Assembly: GCF_047238345.1 (NCBI RefSeq)
Contig: NZ_JBDFMQ010000001.1
Coordinates: 3,596,001 to 3,660,000 of the forward strand
Direction of reading: 5' to 3'
DNA from: Shouchella sp047238345
GTDB lineage: Bacteria > Bacillota > Bacilli > Bacillales > Bacillaceae_D
Length of the DNA stretch: 64,000 bases
Below the pieces are notes generated by a model. It was not told the origin of the DNA. It saw nothing but the letters and a program-made list of their open reading frames with translations, and ran no database searches. The position numbers and the translations under genes are program-made. The number at the start of each line of letters is the position of its first letter. The first letter of the stretch is position 1. Below are positions 23,967-30,572 of the stretch, piece by piece.

Positions 23967-24010
23967 TCTGCCCACTCTAACGTAAGGGAATCTTGTTTAG
24001 CACGATAGCC
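23963..24010 (-). pseudogene. 3' stub of a lost rap gene (before phr copy 3)
   Basis: Fifteen codons reading GYRARQ-like residues (exactly GYRAKQDSLTLEWAD and stop) line up with the C-terminus AYRAKQKSLTLGVGLD of the intact rap gene. Upstream the frame is lost to stops. The stop codon overlaps the phr start, as in the intact rap-phr pair. Confidence 0.65.
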
Positions 24011-24049
24011 TTTTCACACAAATCAGGGCTTAATTTATGTAAATCAATT

Positions 24050-24169
24050 TTAATAACCACCTGTGGGCAACTCATAAGTCCCAACGTCTTCACCCGCAAT
24101 TAACTGATATTCAGTCGAAAAAGTAACTAACATTAATAAAGCAAGAATAGTCATAAACGATTTATTCAA
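24050..24169 (-). CDS. Phr-like signalling peptide precursor (second copy)
   Basis: This is a 39-codon gene starting at TTG, the same length as the phr gene next to the intact rap. A basic-hydrophobic signal sequence (MNKSFMTILALLMLVTF) is followed by a polar segment ending in LPTGGY. Phr precursors are exported, trimmed to short C-terminal peptides and re-imported by the oligopeptide permease to inhibit Rap proteins. The mature form is probably the last five to nine residues. It has no intact rap directly upstream, only a 3' stub of one ending GVGQD, so it is now an orphan that may act on one of the two Rap proteins. Confidence 0.75.
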   Translation of the reverse strand: MNKSFMTILALLMLVTFSTEYQLIAGEDVGTYELPTGGY

Positions 24170-24219
24170 TCTTGACCAACTCCTAACGTTAACGTTTTTT
24201 GTTTGGCGCTGTAAGTGCG
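24166..24219 (-). pseudogene. 3' stub of a lost rap gene (before phr copy 2)
   Basis: Seventeen codons read RTYSAKQKTLTLGVGQD and stop, nearly the C-terminus of the rap gene at 24371 (AKQKSLTLGVGLD) and, at the very end, that of the rap gene at 25625 (GVGQD). An in-frame TAG lies just upstream. The stop TGA overlaps the TTG of the phr gene by two bases. Confidence 0.7.
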
Positions 24220-24254
24220 CTACAAATACATTGAGAGCTTTAAATCATTTTGTC

Positions 24255-24374
24255 TTAGTGGCCACCTACTGGCTGAGTATAAGTTTGAATTTCTCCATCT
24301 GATACGGCTTGAAATGCTGTTGGAGATAAAACAACTATTCCTACCATTGTCAAAGCTATTAACCATTTTTTCAA
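24255..24374 (-). CDS. Phr signalling peptide precursor paired with the upstream rap
   Basis: This is a 39-codon gene starting at TTG, which overlaps the rap stop codon (GATTGA) by two bases, the classical translational coupling of rap-phr cassettes. The signal sequence (MKKWLIALTMVGIVVLSPTAF) ends at a plausible AFQA cleavage site; the exported part ends in TYTQPVGGH. The active peptide is probably at the extreme C-terminus. It should inhibit the Rap encoded just upstream once re-imported. The second and third copies in this array share the P-x-G-G-[HY] ending. Confidence 0.82.
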   Translation of the reverse strand: MKKWLIALTMVGIVVLSPTAFQAVSDGEIQTYTQPVGGH

Positions 24375-25471
24375 TCTAACCCAACCCCTAACGTTAGTGA
24401 TTTTTGTTTGGCCCTATAGGCACTTTTCATTAGATGAAGCGCTCTTTCCATGTCTTGCTGGTCTTGAAAAATAGTAGAAAGCTCAAGAGATAGTTCTTCA
24501 CATGTATATAACATATTCTGCTCTTCTAATAAGGCCAAATCTTTTTGAATGCCATCATAATCTTTTTCTAAATATAATTTTTGCAAAATACTACATTTAA
24601 TTAAAAACTCTTCGTTATTATGCTTTTTCAATTCGTGGACGGCCCTTGTAAGCTCTTCTTTCGCTTCTTCTTTAATTCCTAACATAAAGAGTACTCTTGC
24701 TAAACAATAACGAGCTTGTGCCGTCACAGAATAGCCTTGAAATTCTTCAGTTAGAGTGTTTTGTTCGAGATAAATTTTAGCATTGAAATAATCTTTTTCT
24801 CGATATGCATTAATTCCCATTGTAAAGATAACCAAATGCTTTGAATAGGGAAATCTTTTACTCGTCAAAAGGTTGTCTTCAAGAATTTCTTTAGCTTCTT
24901 TATGCATATCTGACATTGAATAAATACCTGCTAAGATATTTGTTGCAAATATAATTCGTTCTGTATACCCGAGACGCTTAAACATTACAATTGCTTCTTC
25001 TAAGTACGAGCATGCGTAGGCATTGTGATTTATTCTCATTAGTGCCATGCCCATATAATATTGAAATTCTGCCTCTTCAGCTTCATCTTTCACATATTCA
25101 AGCAACCGTTCAGCTTTTCGAAATAGGCGAATGGCAGAACGATAGCGGTGATGCATAAATTCGTGTTGACCGCTTACAAAATAATACATATACCTTAGCA
25201 TGTTGTCTAGTGACTCACTTACAGTTGGAGAAATGCGTTCAATCATTTCGTCTCCTGCTTGTTCATCGGTCGTTTGATCCCTCATCATCGTATATCGGTA
25301 TTCCACAAGTGAATAATAGGCAAGAATGCTGTCACTCGGCTCCATTTTCTTAAGCATCTGCTTAATTTCCTCATGTAGTAAAACAGCATCGTCCATTGAT
25401 CGAGCAATAATGCAACTATACCATTCTACAATTTTTGCACCGACATCTTCTGATGGTATCGTTTTTCGCAT
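24371..25471 (-). CDS. Rap-family TPR regulator (copy A)
   Basis: This is a 366-residue cytosolic protein. The N-terminal three-helix bundle (VGAKIVEWYSCII, residues 10-22; MEPSDSILAYYSLVEYRY, 43-60) is followed by about six tetratricopeptide repeats, the layout and length of Rap proteins. Raps dephosphorylate Spo0F or block DNA binding by response regulators, and Phr peptides inhibit them. By hand alignment, Asp47 stands where the Spo0F-phosphatase Gln47 of RapH is found, so phosphatase activity is doubtful. A phr gene overlaps the stop codon. GGGAGGAGG precedes the ATG. It is clearly paralogous to the next gene. Confidence 0.88.
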   Translation of the reverse strand: MRKTIPSEDVGAKIVEWYSCIIARSMDDAVLLHEEIKQMLKKMEPSDSILAYYSLVEYRYTMMRDQTTDEQAGDEMIERISPTVSESLDNMLRYMYYFVSGQHEFMHHRYRSAIRLFRKAERLLEYVKDEAEEAEFQYYMGMALMRINHNAYACSYLEEAIVMFKRLGYTERIIFATNILAGIYSMSDMHKEAKEILEDNLLTSKRFPYSKHLVIFTMGINAYREKDYFNAKIYLEQNTLTEEFQGYSVTAQARYCLARVLFMLGIKEEAKEELTRAVHELKKHNNEEFLIKCSILQKLYLEKDYDGIQKDLALLEEQNMLYTCEELSLELSTIFQDQQDMERALHLMKSAYRAKQKSLTLGVGLD

Positions 25472-25624
25472 CCTACCACCTCCTCCCTTAATATAGTTCC
25501 ATTTTACTGGTAAAAAAGAATAAATGTAAGATTTATTTGATATTTCCCAATATACTTTTTGCTAAATTTTTATCTAATCTTCTACTCATGACAACTACGT
25601 TCCCTTTTATAACATTTAATAAGT

Positions 25625-26725
25625 TTAATCCTGTCCTACCCCGATAGACAGTACTTTGTGCTTCGCTTCGTAGGCCCGGTACATAAATGAAAAAGCCATG
25701 TCTTTCTTCCCTTTGTCGTTGAAATAATGAGATAGTTCTTCAGAAAGTGTTTCTACATCATGGTTTAAGTTTAATATTTCGAGGTGATCAATTTCAGAGC
25801 TTAATGTTTGATATTCTTTTTTTACAAATAGTTTCAACAGCAAATTGCATTTAATAATAAGCTCTTGATGTTTATAAAGATTAGCTTTGTTCAAAGCGTT
25901 TAAAAGATTTCTAATAGCTTCATTATTTTCTCCTAGTCTGAATAACGCTTTAGACAATCCATATTGTGCTCTTATAGTTACAGCATTCTCTTCAAAGAGA
26001 TTCTCGTTTATAATTTTTCCGTAATAATCTCTAGCTCCGTCATAATCTTTTTGATGGTAGGCGTTATTTCCAAGGCTATAAGTAATTAGCACCCTTGATA
26101 AAGGGTAATTATTTGCATGAAATAGACTGTCGTTCAAGATCTCTCCTGCAAGATCATAATTACGTGTGACAGAATAAATCCCACCAAGTACATTAGCAGA
26201 GTTTAATACTCTTTCTGTGTAGCCTAAGCGTTTGAAAGTAAGCATCGATTCTTCTAAATATGAACATGCATAAGCGTAGTGACCTAAGTACATAAGGGAG
26301 ATACCCATATAATATTGAAATTCTGCTTCTTCCGCATCATCATTCACATATTCAAGTAGTCGCTCTGCTTTACGAAGCAGGCGTATGGCTGAACGATATT
26401 TACCATGCATATATTCATGCTGACCGCTCACAAGGTAGTACAAGTACCGCAACATGTGATCGAGAGACTCATTCACTGTTGGAGTAACATCTTGAATCAT
26501 TTCGTTTCCCTTTTCAGCATCTGTTGTTTGGTAGTACATCATGTTGAAACGGTATTCTACAAGTGAGTAATAGGCGAGTATCTTATCATCCGGTTCCATT
26601 ATTTTTAATGATTGCTTTATTTCTTCTTTCATAAGGACAGCCTCGTCTACTGAGCGAGCAAGAATGCAGCTGTACCACTTTACAATTCTCGCGCCTACGT
26701 CTACTGCTGCTAGTGTTTTCGTCAT
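25625..26725 (-). CDS. Rap-family TPR regulator (copy B)
   Basis: This is a 366-residue paralogue of copy A, the same length and alignable end to end (VGARIVKWYSCILARSVDEAV; MEPDDKILAYYSLVEYRF; AEEAEFQYYMG...AYACSYLEE). It has the same N-terminal bundle plus TPR layout. Position 47 is again Asp instead of the catalytic Gln of Spo0F-phosphatase Raps. No phr gene follows directly: its end GAT TAA lacks the TTG start created by GATTGA in the other copies. It ends GVGQD, like the stub before phr copy 2, suggesting that phr may once have been its partner. A 153-base gap separates it from copy A. Confidence 0.87.
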   Translation of the reverse strand: MTKTLAAVDVGARIVKWYSCILARSVDEAVLMKEEIKQSLKIMEPDDKILAYYSLVEYRFNMMYYQTTDAEKGNEMIQDVTPTVNESLDHMLRYLYYLVSGQHEYMHGKYRSAIRLLRKAERLLEYVNDDAEEAEFQYYMGISLMYLGHYAYACSYLEESMLTFKRLGYTERVLNSANVLGGIYSVTRNYDLAGEILNDSLFHANNYPLSRVLITYSLGNNAYHQKDYDGARDYYGKIINENLFEENAVTIRAQYGLSKALFRLGENNEAIRNLLNALNKANLYKHQELIIKCNLLLKLFVKKEYQTLSSEIDHLEILNLNHDVETLSEELSHYFNDKGKKDMAFSFMYRAYEAKHKVLSIGVGQD

Positions 26726-26916
26726 CTCACTGTCTCCTTTTTTTCATCTCTTCTACTGCATACTTTTTTCGACATGGCTAAATTGTTCCCCTTCCTTATT
26801 TCCAAGATTACACATTTAGTTTACACGTATATATTTATAACTTTTTTCATTTTCTTGAAACTTCTGATCCTATTCCTTCCGTATATAAAGTAGACTTAGG
26901 TAGAGGAGGGAACATT

Positions 26917-27441
26917 ATGGAGCTTACAACGATTTACTTCACAATCCTTCTAGTTAGTGGTGGGCTGACCGTTATTTATGTATTGTTGTCTGATGTTTTG
27001 GACGGCATCTTTGATCTTTTTGATGGTTGGCTCTCACCGACGTTAATCCTGTCCACTCTTGCGTTTTTTGGCGCTTCTGCTTATTTATTGGAGCGGTTCT
27101 CGCCGTTCGATAGCCTAGTTGCTGGTCTATTCGCTGTTGCAATCGCTTTAGGTTTAGCGACATTATTTAACTTATTTATTCTTACACCTTTGCAACATAC
27201 AGAAGAGTCGGTTGCATACAGCGATGAGGATTTGGAAGGCAAACAAGGGGAAGTCATTTTGACGGTTCCAGCAGATGGGTTTGGCGAAGTTGTTGTGCGA
27301 AGCGACAGTGGCACAATCGCAAAAACGGCAGCTTGTCTTCATAACCAAGTGATCCCGTCAGGTACAGAAGTGGTCATTGTGAAGATGGAAAAAGGGATTG
27401 CCTACGTCGCAACATTAGCACGAGATGATCTTAATCTTTAA
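26917..27441 (+). CDS. yuaF: NfeD-family membrane protein YuaF
   Basis: This is a 174-residue protein, the same length as B. subtilis YuaF. Three membrane helices (about 5-24, 42-60, 68-92) precede a C-terminal soluble OB-fold (from ~110: GKQGEVILTVPADGFGEVVV). NfeD proteins work with flotillins in membrane microdomains, and the flotillin gene floT follows 13 bases downstream. GAGGAGGG precedes the ATG. In B. subtilis the operon is sigma-W dependent; here TGAAAC and CGTA elements are present upstream but 18 bases apart rather than the usual 16-17, so I do not call the promoter. Confidence 0.9.
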   Translation: MELTTIYFTILLVSGGLTVIYVLLSDVLDGIFDLFDGWLSPTLILSTLAFFGASAYLLERFSPFDSLVAGLFAVAIALGLATLFNLFILTPLQHTEESVAYSDEDLEGKQGEVILTVPADGFGEVVVRSDSGTIAKTAACLHNQVIPSGTEVVIVKMEKGIAYVATLARDDLNL

Positions 27442-27454
27442 GGGGGAATTGTAG

Positions 27455-28909
27455 TTGGGAATTGAAATTTTAGTCATTATCGGGATTGTCGTCGTCATTC
27501 TTGCGGTCCTTGTTGGGGTCTTTGTAGCGAGATACCGCACAGCTGGTCCAGATGAAGCACTTATTGTGACCGGTAGTTATTTAGGTGGAAAAAATGTGAA
27601 CATGGATGATGCAGGCAACCGTATTAAGATCGTTCGCGGTGGCGGTACGTTTGTGATGCCCGTGTTTCAACAAGCCAAGCCTTTATCCTTATTATCAAGC
27701 AAATTAGATGTTCAAACACCTGAAGTCTATACCGAACAAGGGGTTCCAGTGATTGCCGATGGTACAGCAATTATTAAAATTGGGGGGTCCATTGGTGAAA
27801 TTGCAACTGCGGCGGAACAGTTTTTAGGAAAATCAAGAGAGGATCGAGAGCAAGAAGCCAAAGAAGTGCTTGAAGGGCACCTGCGTTCAATCCTTGGTTC
27901 CATGACAGTTGAAGAAATTTACAAGAACCGCGAGCGCTTTTCACAAGAAGTGCAGAAAGTCGCTTCACAAGATTTAGCGAAAATGGGCCTTGTCATTGTT
28001 TCCTTTACGATTAAAGATTTACGAGATACAAATGGATACTTAGAATCTCTTGGGAAGCCAAGAATTGCCCAGGTGAAGCGTGATGCAGACATTGCTACAG
28101 CGGAAGCGGAAAAAGAAACCCGTATTCGCCAAGCTGATGCGAACACGCAAGCGAAGCGTTCTGAAATTGAGCGAGCAACTGAGATTGCCGAATCAGAAAA
28201 GAATAACCAATTAAAAGTAGCAGCTTATCGCAGTGAGCAAGAGCAAGCGAAAGCCCAGGCTGACCAAGCGTACCACTTACAAGAAGCACGCTCGAAACAA
28301 GAAGTAACCGAGCAACAAATGCAAATTCAAATTATCGAACGTCAAAAACAAATTGAGCTAGAAGAAAAAGAAATCGCCCGTCGTGAGCGTCAATATGATG
28401 CGGAAGTGAAAAAGAAAGCCGATGCAGATCGTTACTCTGTTGAACAATCAGCAGAAGCGGAGAAAAGCAGGCACTTCGCCGAAGCGGATGCGGATAAATA
28501 CCGCGTTGAAGCGATGGCAAAAGCGGAAGCAGAGAAAGTCCGCGTGGATGGTCTTGCTGAAGCTGAAGCCGTTCGTGCTCGCGGGGAATCAGAAGCAGAT
28601 GTTATTCGATTGAAAGGTCTTGCTGAAGCCGAAGCAAAAGAAAAGATCGCCGAAGCCTTCGAGAAATACGGTGAAGCAGCGAAACTTAGCATGATTATTG
28701 AAATGTTACCTGAGTACGCAAGAGAAGTATCTTCTCCATTATCAAATATTGATAAAATCACAGTTGTTGATACAGGTTCAGGAGAAAATGGTGGCGCCAA
28801 CCGTGTAACGGGGTACGCAACCGACTTAATGGCCGGTTTACAGGAATCATTAAAAGCGTCCAGCGGTATCGATATTAAAGAACTAGTAGAGAATATATCT
28901 AAAAAATAA
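27455..28909 (+). CDS. floT: Flotillin FloT (YuaG)
   Basis: This is a 484-residue flotillin. An N-terminal membrane segment (IEILVIIGIVVVILAVLVGVFVA) is followed by an SPFH domain (about 30-210) and a long coiled coil rich in Glu-Ala repeats (210-400), then a C-terminal oligomerisation region ending SGIDIKELVENISKK. FloT scaffolds functional membrane microdomains and affects membrane fluidity, secretion and signalling. It is in an operon with yuaF. The start is TTG at 27455 with GGGGG upstream. It is slightly shorter than B. subtilis FloT (509). Confidence 0.93.
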   Translation: MGIEILVIIGIVVVILAVLVGVFVARYRTAGPDEALIVTGSYLGGKNVNMDDAGNRIKIVRGGGTFVMPVFQQAKPLSLLSSKLDVQTPEVYTEQGVPVIADGTAIIKIGGSIGEIATAAEQFLGKSREDREQEAKEVLEGHLRSILGSMTVEEIYKNRERFSQEVQKVASQDLAKMGLVIVSFTIKDLRDTNGYLESLGKPRIAQVKRDADIATAEAEKETRIRQADANTQAKRSEIERATEIAESEKNNQLKVAAYRSEQEQAKAQADQAYHLQEARSKQEVTEQQMQIQIIERQKQIELEEKEIARRERQYDAEVKKKADADRYSVEQSAEAEKSRHFAEADADKYRVEAMAKAEAEKVRVDGLAEAEAVRARGESEADVIRLKGLAEAEAKEKIAEAFEKYGEAAKLSMIIEMLPEYAREVSSPLSNIDKITVVDTGSGENGGANRVTGYATDLMAGLQESLKASSGIDIKELVENISKK

Positions 28910-28913
28910 GTGA

Positions 28914-28957
28914 AAAGCCTCGCCACTCCAAGATACTGGAATGGCGAGGCTTTTTTT
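28914..28957. terminator. Bidirectional terminator between floT and alkaline phosphatase
   Basis: AAAGCCTCGCCACTCCA / TGGAATGGCGAGGCTTT stem with one mismatch, followed by a T run on the plus strand. The phosphatase stop codon is next to it. Confidence 0.9.
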
Positions 28958-28959
28958 GC

Positions 28960-30297
28960 TTACAATCCATTTAACCCAAGTGCTTCTAACATTTTCTTCG
29001 GAACATCGGTATTATCAATCGTACCTTCAAATGACTCCGCTCCTGCGCCAAACGCATAGAGGGGTACATCAATTCCTGTATGATCATAAGACGACCAGCC
29101 AAATCCTGTTTTTTCACTAATCGCACCGTTGATGGCAAGCTTTAAAGAGTCAGCTTCTTTTAAGTCGTCTATTTCTTCTTCCGTCCACTCAAATTCCGTT
29201 TTCTCTTTTAATACGTCTTCTAAATTCGAATAATTATGGGTGATCGAATCGGCAATATCAGCACCCAAGGCGTGTACTTGATTTAACATCGTCGGGTTGG
29301 CTTCGTCTGTTGCATGAACAGCCATACCACCTGTATCGTGGTCACCCACCATGACGACGAGCGTATCTTCGTGCTCTTCAGCATAGTCAACCGCTACTTT
29401 TACAGCTTCCTCAAACGCTTCCGTATCCGTCATCGCATAAAGCGGATCGTTGTCGTGGCCGGCCCAATCAATTTGACTCCCTTCCACCATTAAGAAAAAC
29501 CCGTCTTCCTCTTGTGATAAGAAGTCGATTGCCGTGTCTGTCATCTCACCTAAGCTTGGCTCATCACTGCGCTGCGTCAACGAAGGTTCTAACGCTTCTT
29601 CTGCAAATAAACCGAGAAGTTTTTCGCTCTCTCCATCCCACTGCATCAGCTGTCTTCTTGTTTCTAAGTATGTATAAGCATGTTCTTCTGCATACGAGAC
29701 GAGATTAAGTTCATCATCTCTTATGCCGCCTTCACTTTCTGGCAAGAATTCTGTTCTTCCTCCACCAAATAGTAAATCAATATTTTCATTTTCAATCATT
29801 TGTTTGGCAATTTCTGTATAGCTCCCACGTGACTCTACTTCTGCTGCAAAAGCGGCTGGTGTCGCGTGTGTAATCGTAGATGTTGCAACAAGTCCAGTGC
29901 GTTTCCCATTTTCTTTTGCCACATCAACAATCGACGGCAACGACTCCCCATTTGGACCAAGACCAATGACGCCATTGTTTGTTTTTTGCCCTGTAGCAAA
30001 AGCGGTTCCAGCAGCTGCTGAATCGGTAATCGCTGCATCATTGGACTCCGTTTTCACGTGAGCAGAGAGCATCTCTTTTTCATCCCAGATTGGCTCGCTC
30101 TCTTCCTTATACATTCGGTAGCTGTTCGCATAGCTTTGCGAAAACCCATCTGGTATTAGGAAAATCACATTTTTAGCTGGACCATTGCTTGGTTCGCTTA
30201 CGCTTCCATCATCGCTTGCCGAAGCACCTGTCGTTGTACCGAATAACCCAACTGTCACCGCAGCAACTAAACCATAGGTTGTCCACTTCTTTTTCAT
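28960..30297 (-). CDS. Secreted alkaline phosphatase (PhoA/PhoB family)
   Basis: This is a 445-residue exported phosphomonoesterase. The signal peptide has a KKK start and a cleavage site near TGASAS (about residue 28). NVIFLIPDG gives the first metal Asp, and TDSAAAGTAFATG carries the nucleophilic Ser. VGDHDTGGMAVH and SSYDHTGIDVPLYAFG supply the remaining zinc ligands. It releases phosphate from organic esters outside the cell. The mature protein is very acidic, as expected of an alkaliphile or halotolerant secreted enzyme. The ATG at 30297 follows GGAGAGG. Pho-box-like repeats lie upstream. Confidence 0.93.
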   Translation of the reverse strand: MKKKWTTYGLVAAVTVGLFGTTTGASASDDGSVSEPSNGPAKNVIFLIPDGFSQSYANSYRMYKEESEPIWDEKEMLSAHVKTESNDAAITDSAAAGTAFATGQKTNNGVIGLGPNGESLPSIVDVAKENGKRTGLVATSTITHATPAAFAAEVESRGSYTEIAKQMIENENIDLLFGGGRTEFLPESEGGIRDDELNLVSYAEEHAYTYLETRRQLMQWDGESEKLLGLFAEEALEPSLTQRSDEPSLGEMTDTAIDFLSQEEDGFFLMVEGSQIDWAGHDNDPLYAMTDTEAFEEAVKVAVDYAEEHEDTLVVMVGDHDTGGMAVHATDEANPTMLNQVHALGADIADSITHNYSNLEDVLKEKTEFEWTEEEIDDLKEADSLKLAINGAISEKTGFGWSSYDHTGIDVPLYAFGAGAESFEGTIDNTDVPKKMLEALGLNGL

Positions 30298-30341
30298 CTG
30301 TAATCCTCTCCTCACCCACTAATTTTCCTACACCCTTACTT

Positions 30342-30401
30342 TATAAGAAGAATGTAAAGACCATGTTTGCGTGGAATGAAGGATTATAAACGTTTTGTAA
30401 A
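30342..30401 (-). promoter_or_regulatory. Candidate PhoP boxes upstream of alkaline phosphatase
   Basis: On the minus strand TTTACA-N5-TTTATA (30385-30401) and TTTACA-N5-CTTATA (30342-30358) are two pairs of TTWACA-like hexamers with the 5-base spacing of B. subtilis Pho boxes. They lie 45-105 bases before the ATG, in keeping with induction by phosphate starvation. Confidence 0.5.
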
Positions 30402-30404
30402 GAC

Positions 30405-30439
30405 AAAGAAGCATGTCGCGTTACGACATGCTTCTTTTT
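30405..30439. terminator. 13-bp perfect hairpin between phosphatase and topB
   Basis: AAGAAGCATGTCG / CGACATGCTTCTT with a 5-base loop. The T run (TTTTT) is on the plus strand, where no gene ends; on the minus strand, where topB ends 130 bases away, the tail is CTTCTTTGTCTTT. It may still end topB transcription before the phosphatase promoter. Confidence 0.6.
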
Positions 30440-30572
30440 GGTTTCACACTGGCTGGCAAGGGCGAGTATGAAGACAATGGAGCGTTTTTTTGAAATAGCT
30501 GAGGCCCGCGTTCGTCATTTAAAATGAACGTTCACCTTCTGAAACGTCTGAGACTCATTCAAATAAAGTATC

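Noticed and set aside
25533..25589. 18-codon frame after Rap copy B as its phr gene
   Set aside because: The product MSRRLDKNLAKSILGNIK has no signal sequence and no resemblance to the P-x-G-G endings of the other copies.
26851..26890. Sigma-W promoter for yuaF-floT
   Set aside because: TGAAAC and CGTA are both present but 18 bases apart, more than the usual 16-17, so I did not list it as a feature although B. subtilis yuaF is sigma-W dependent.
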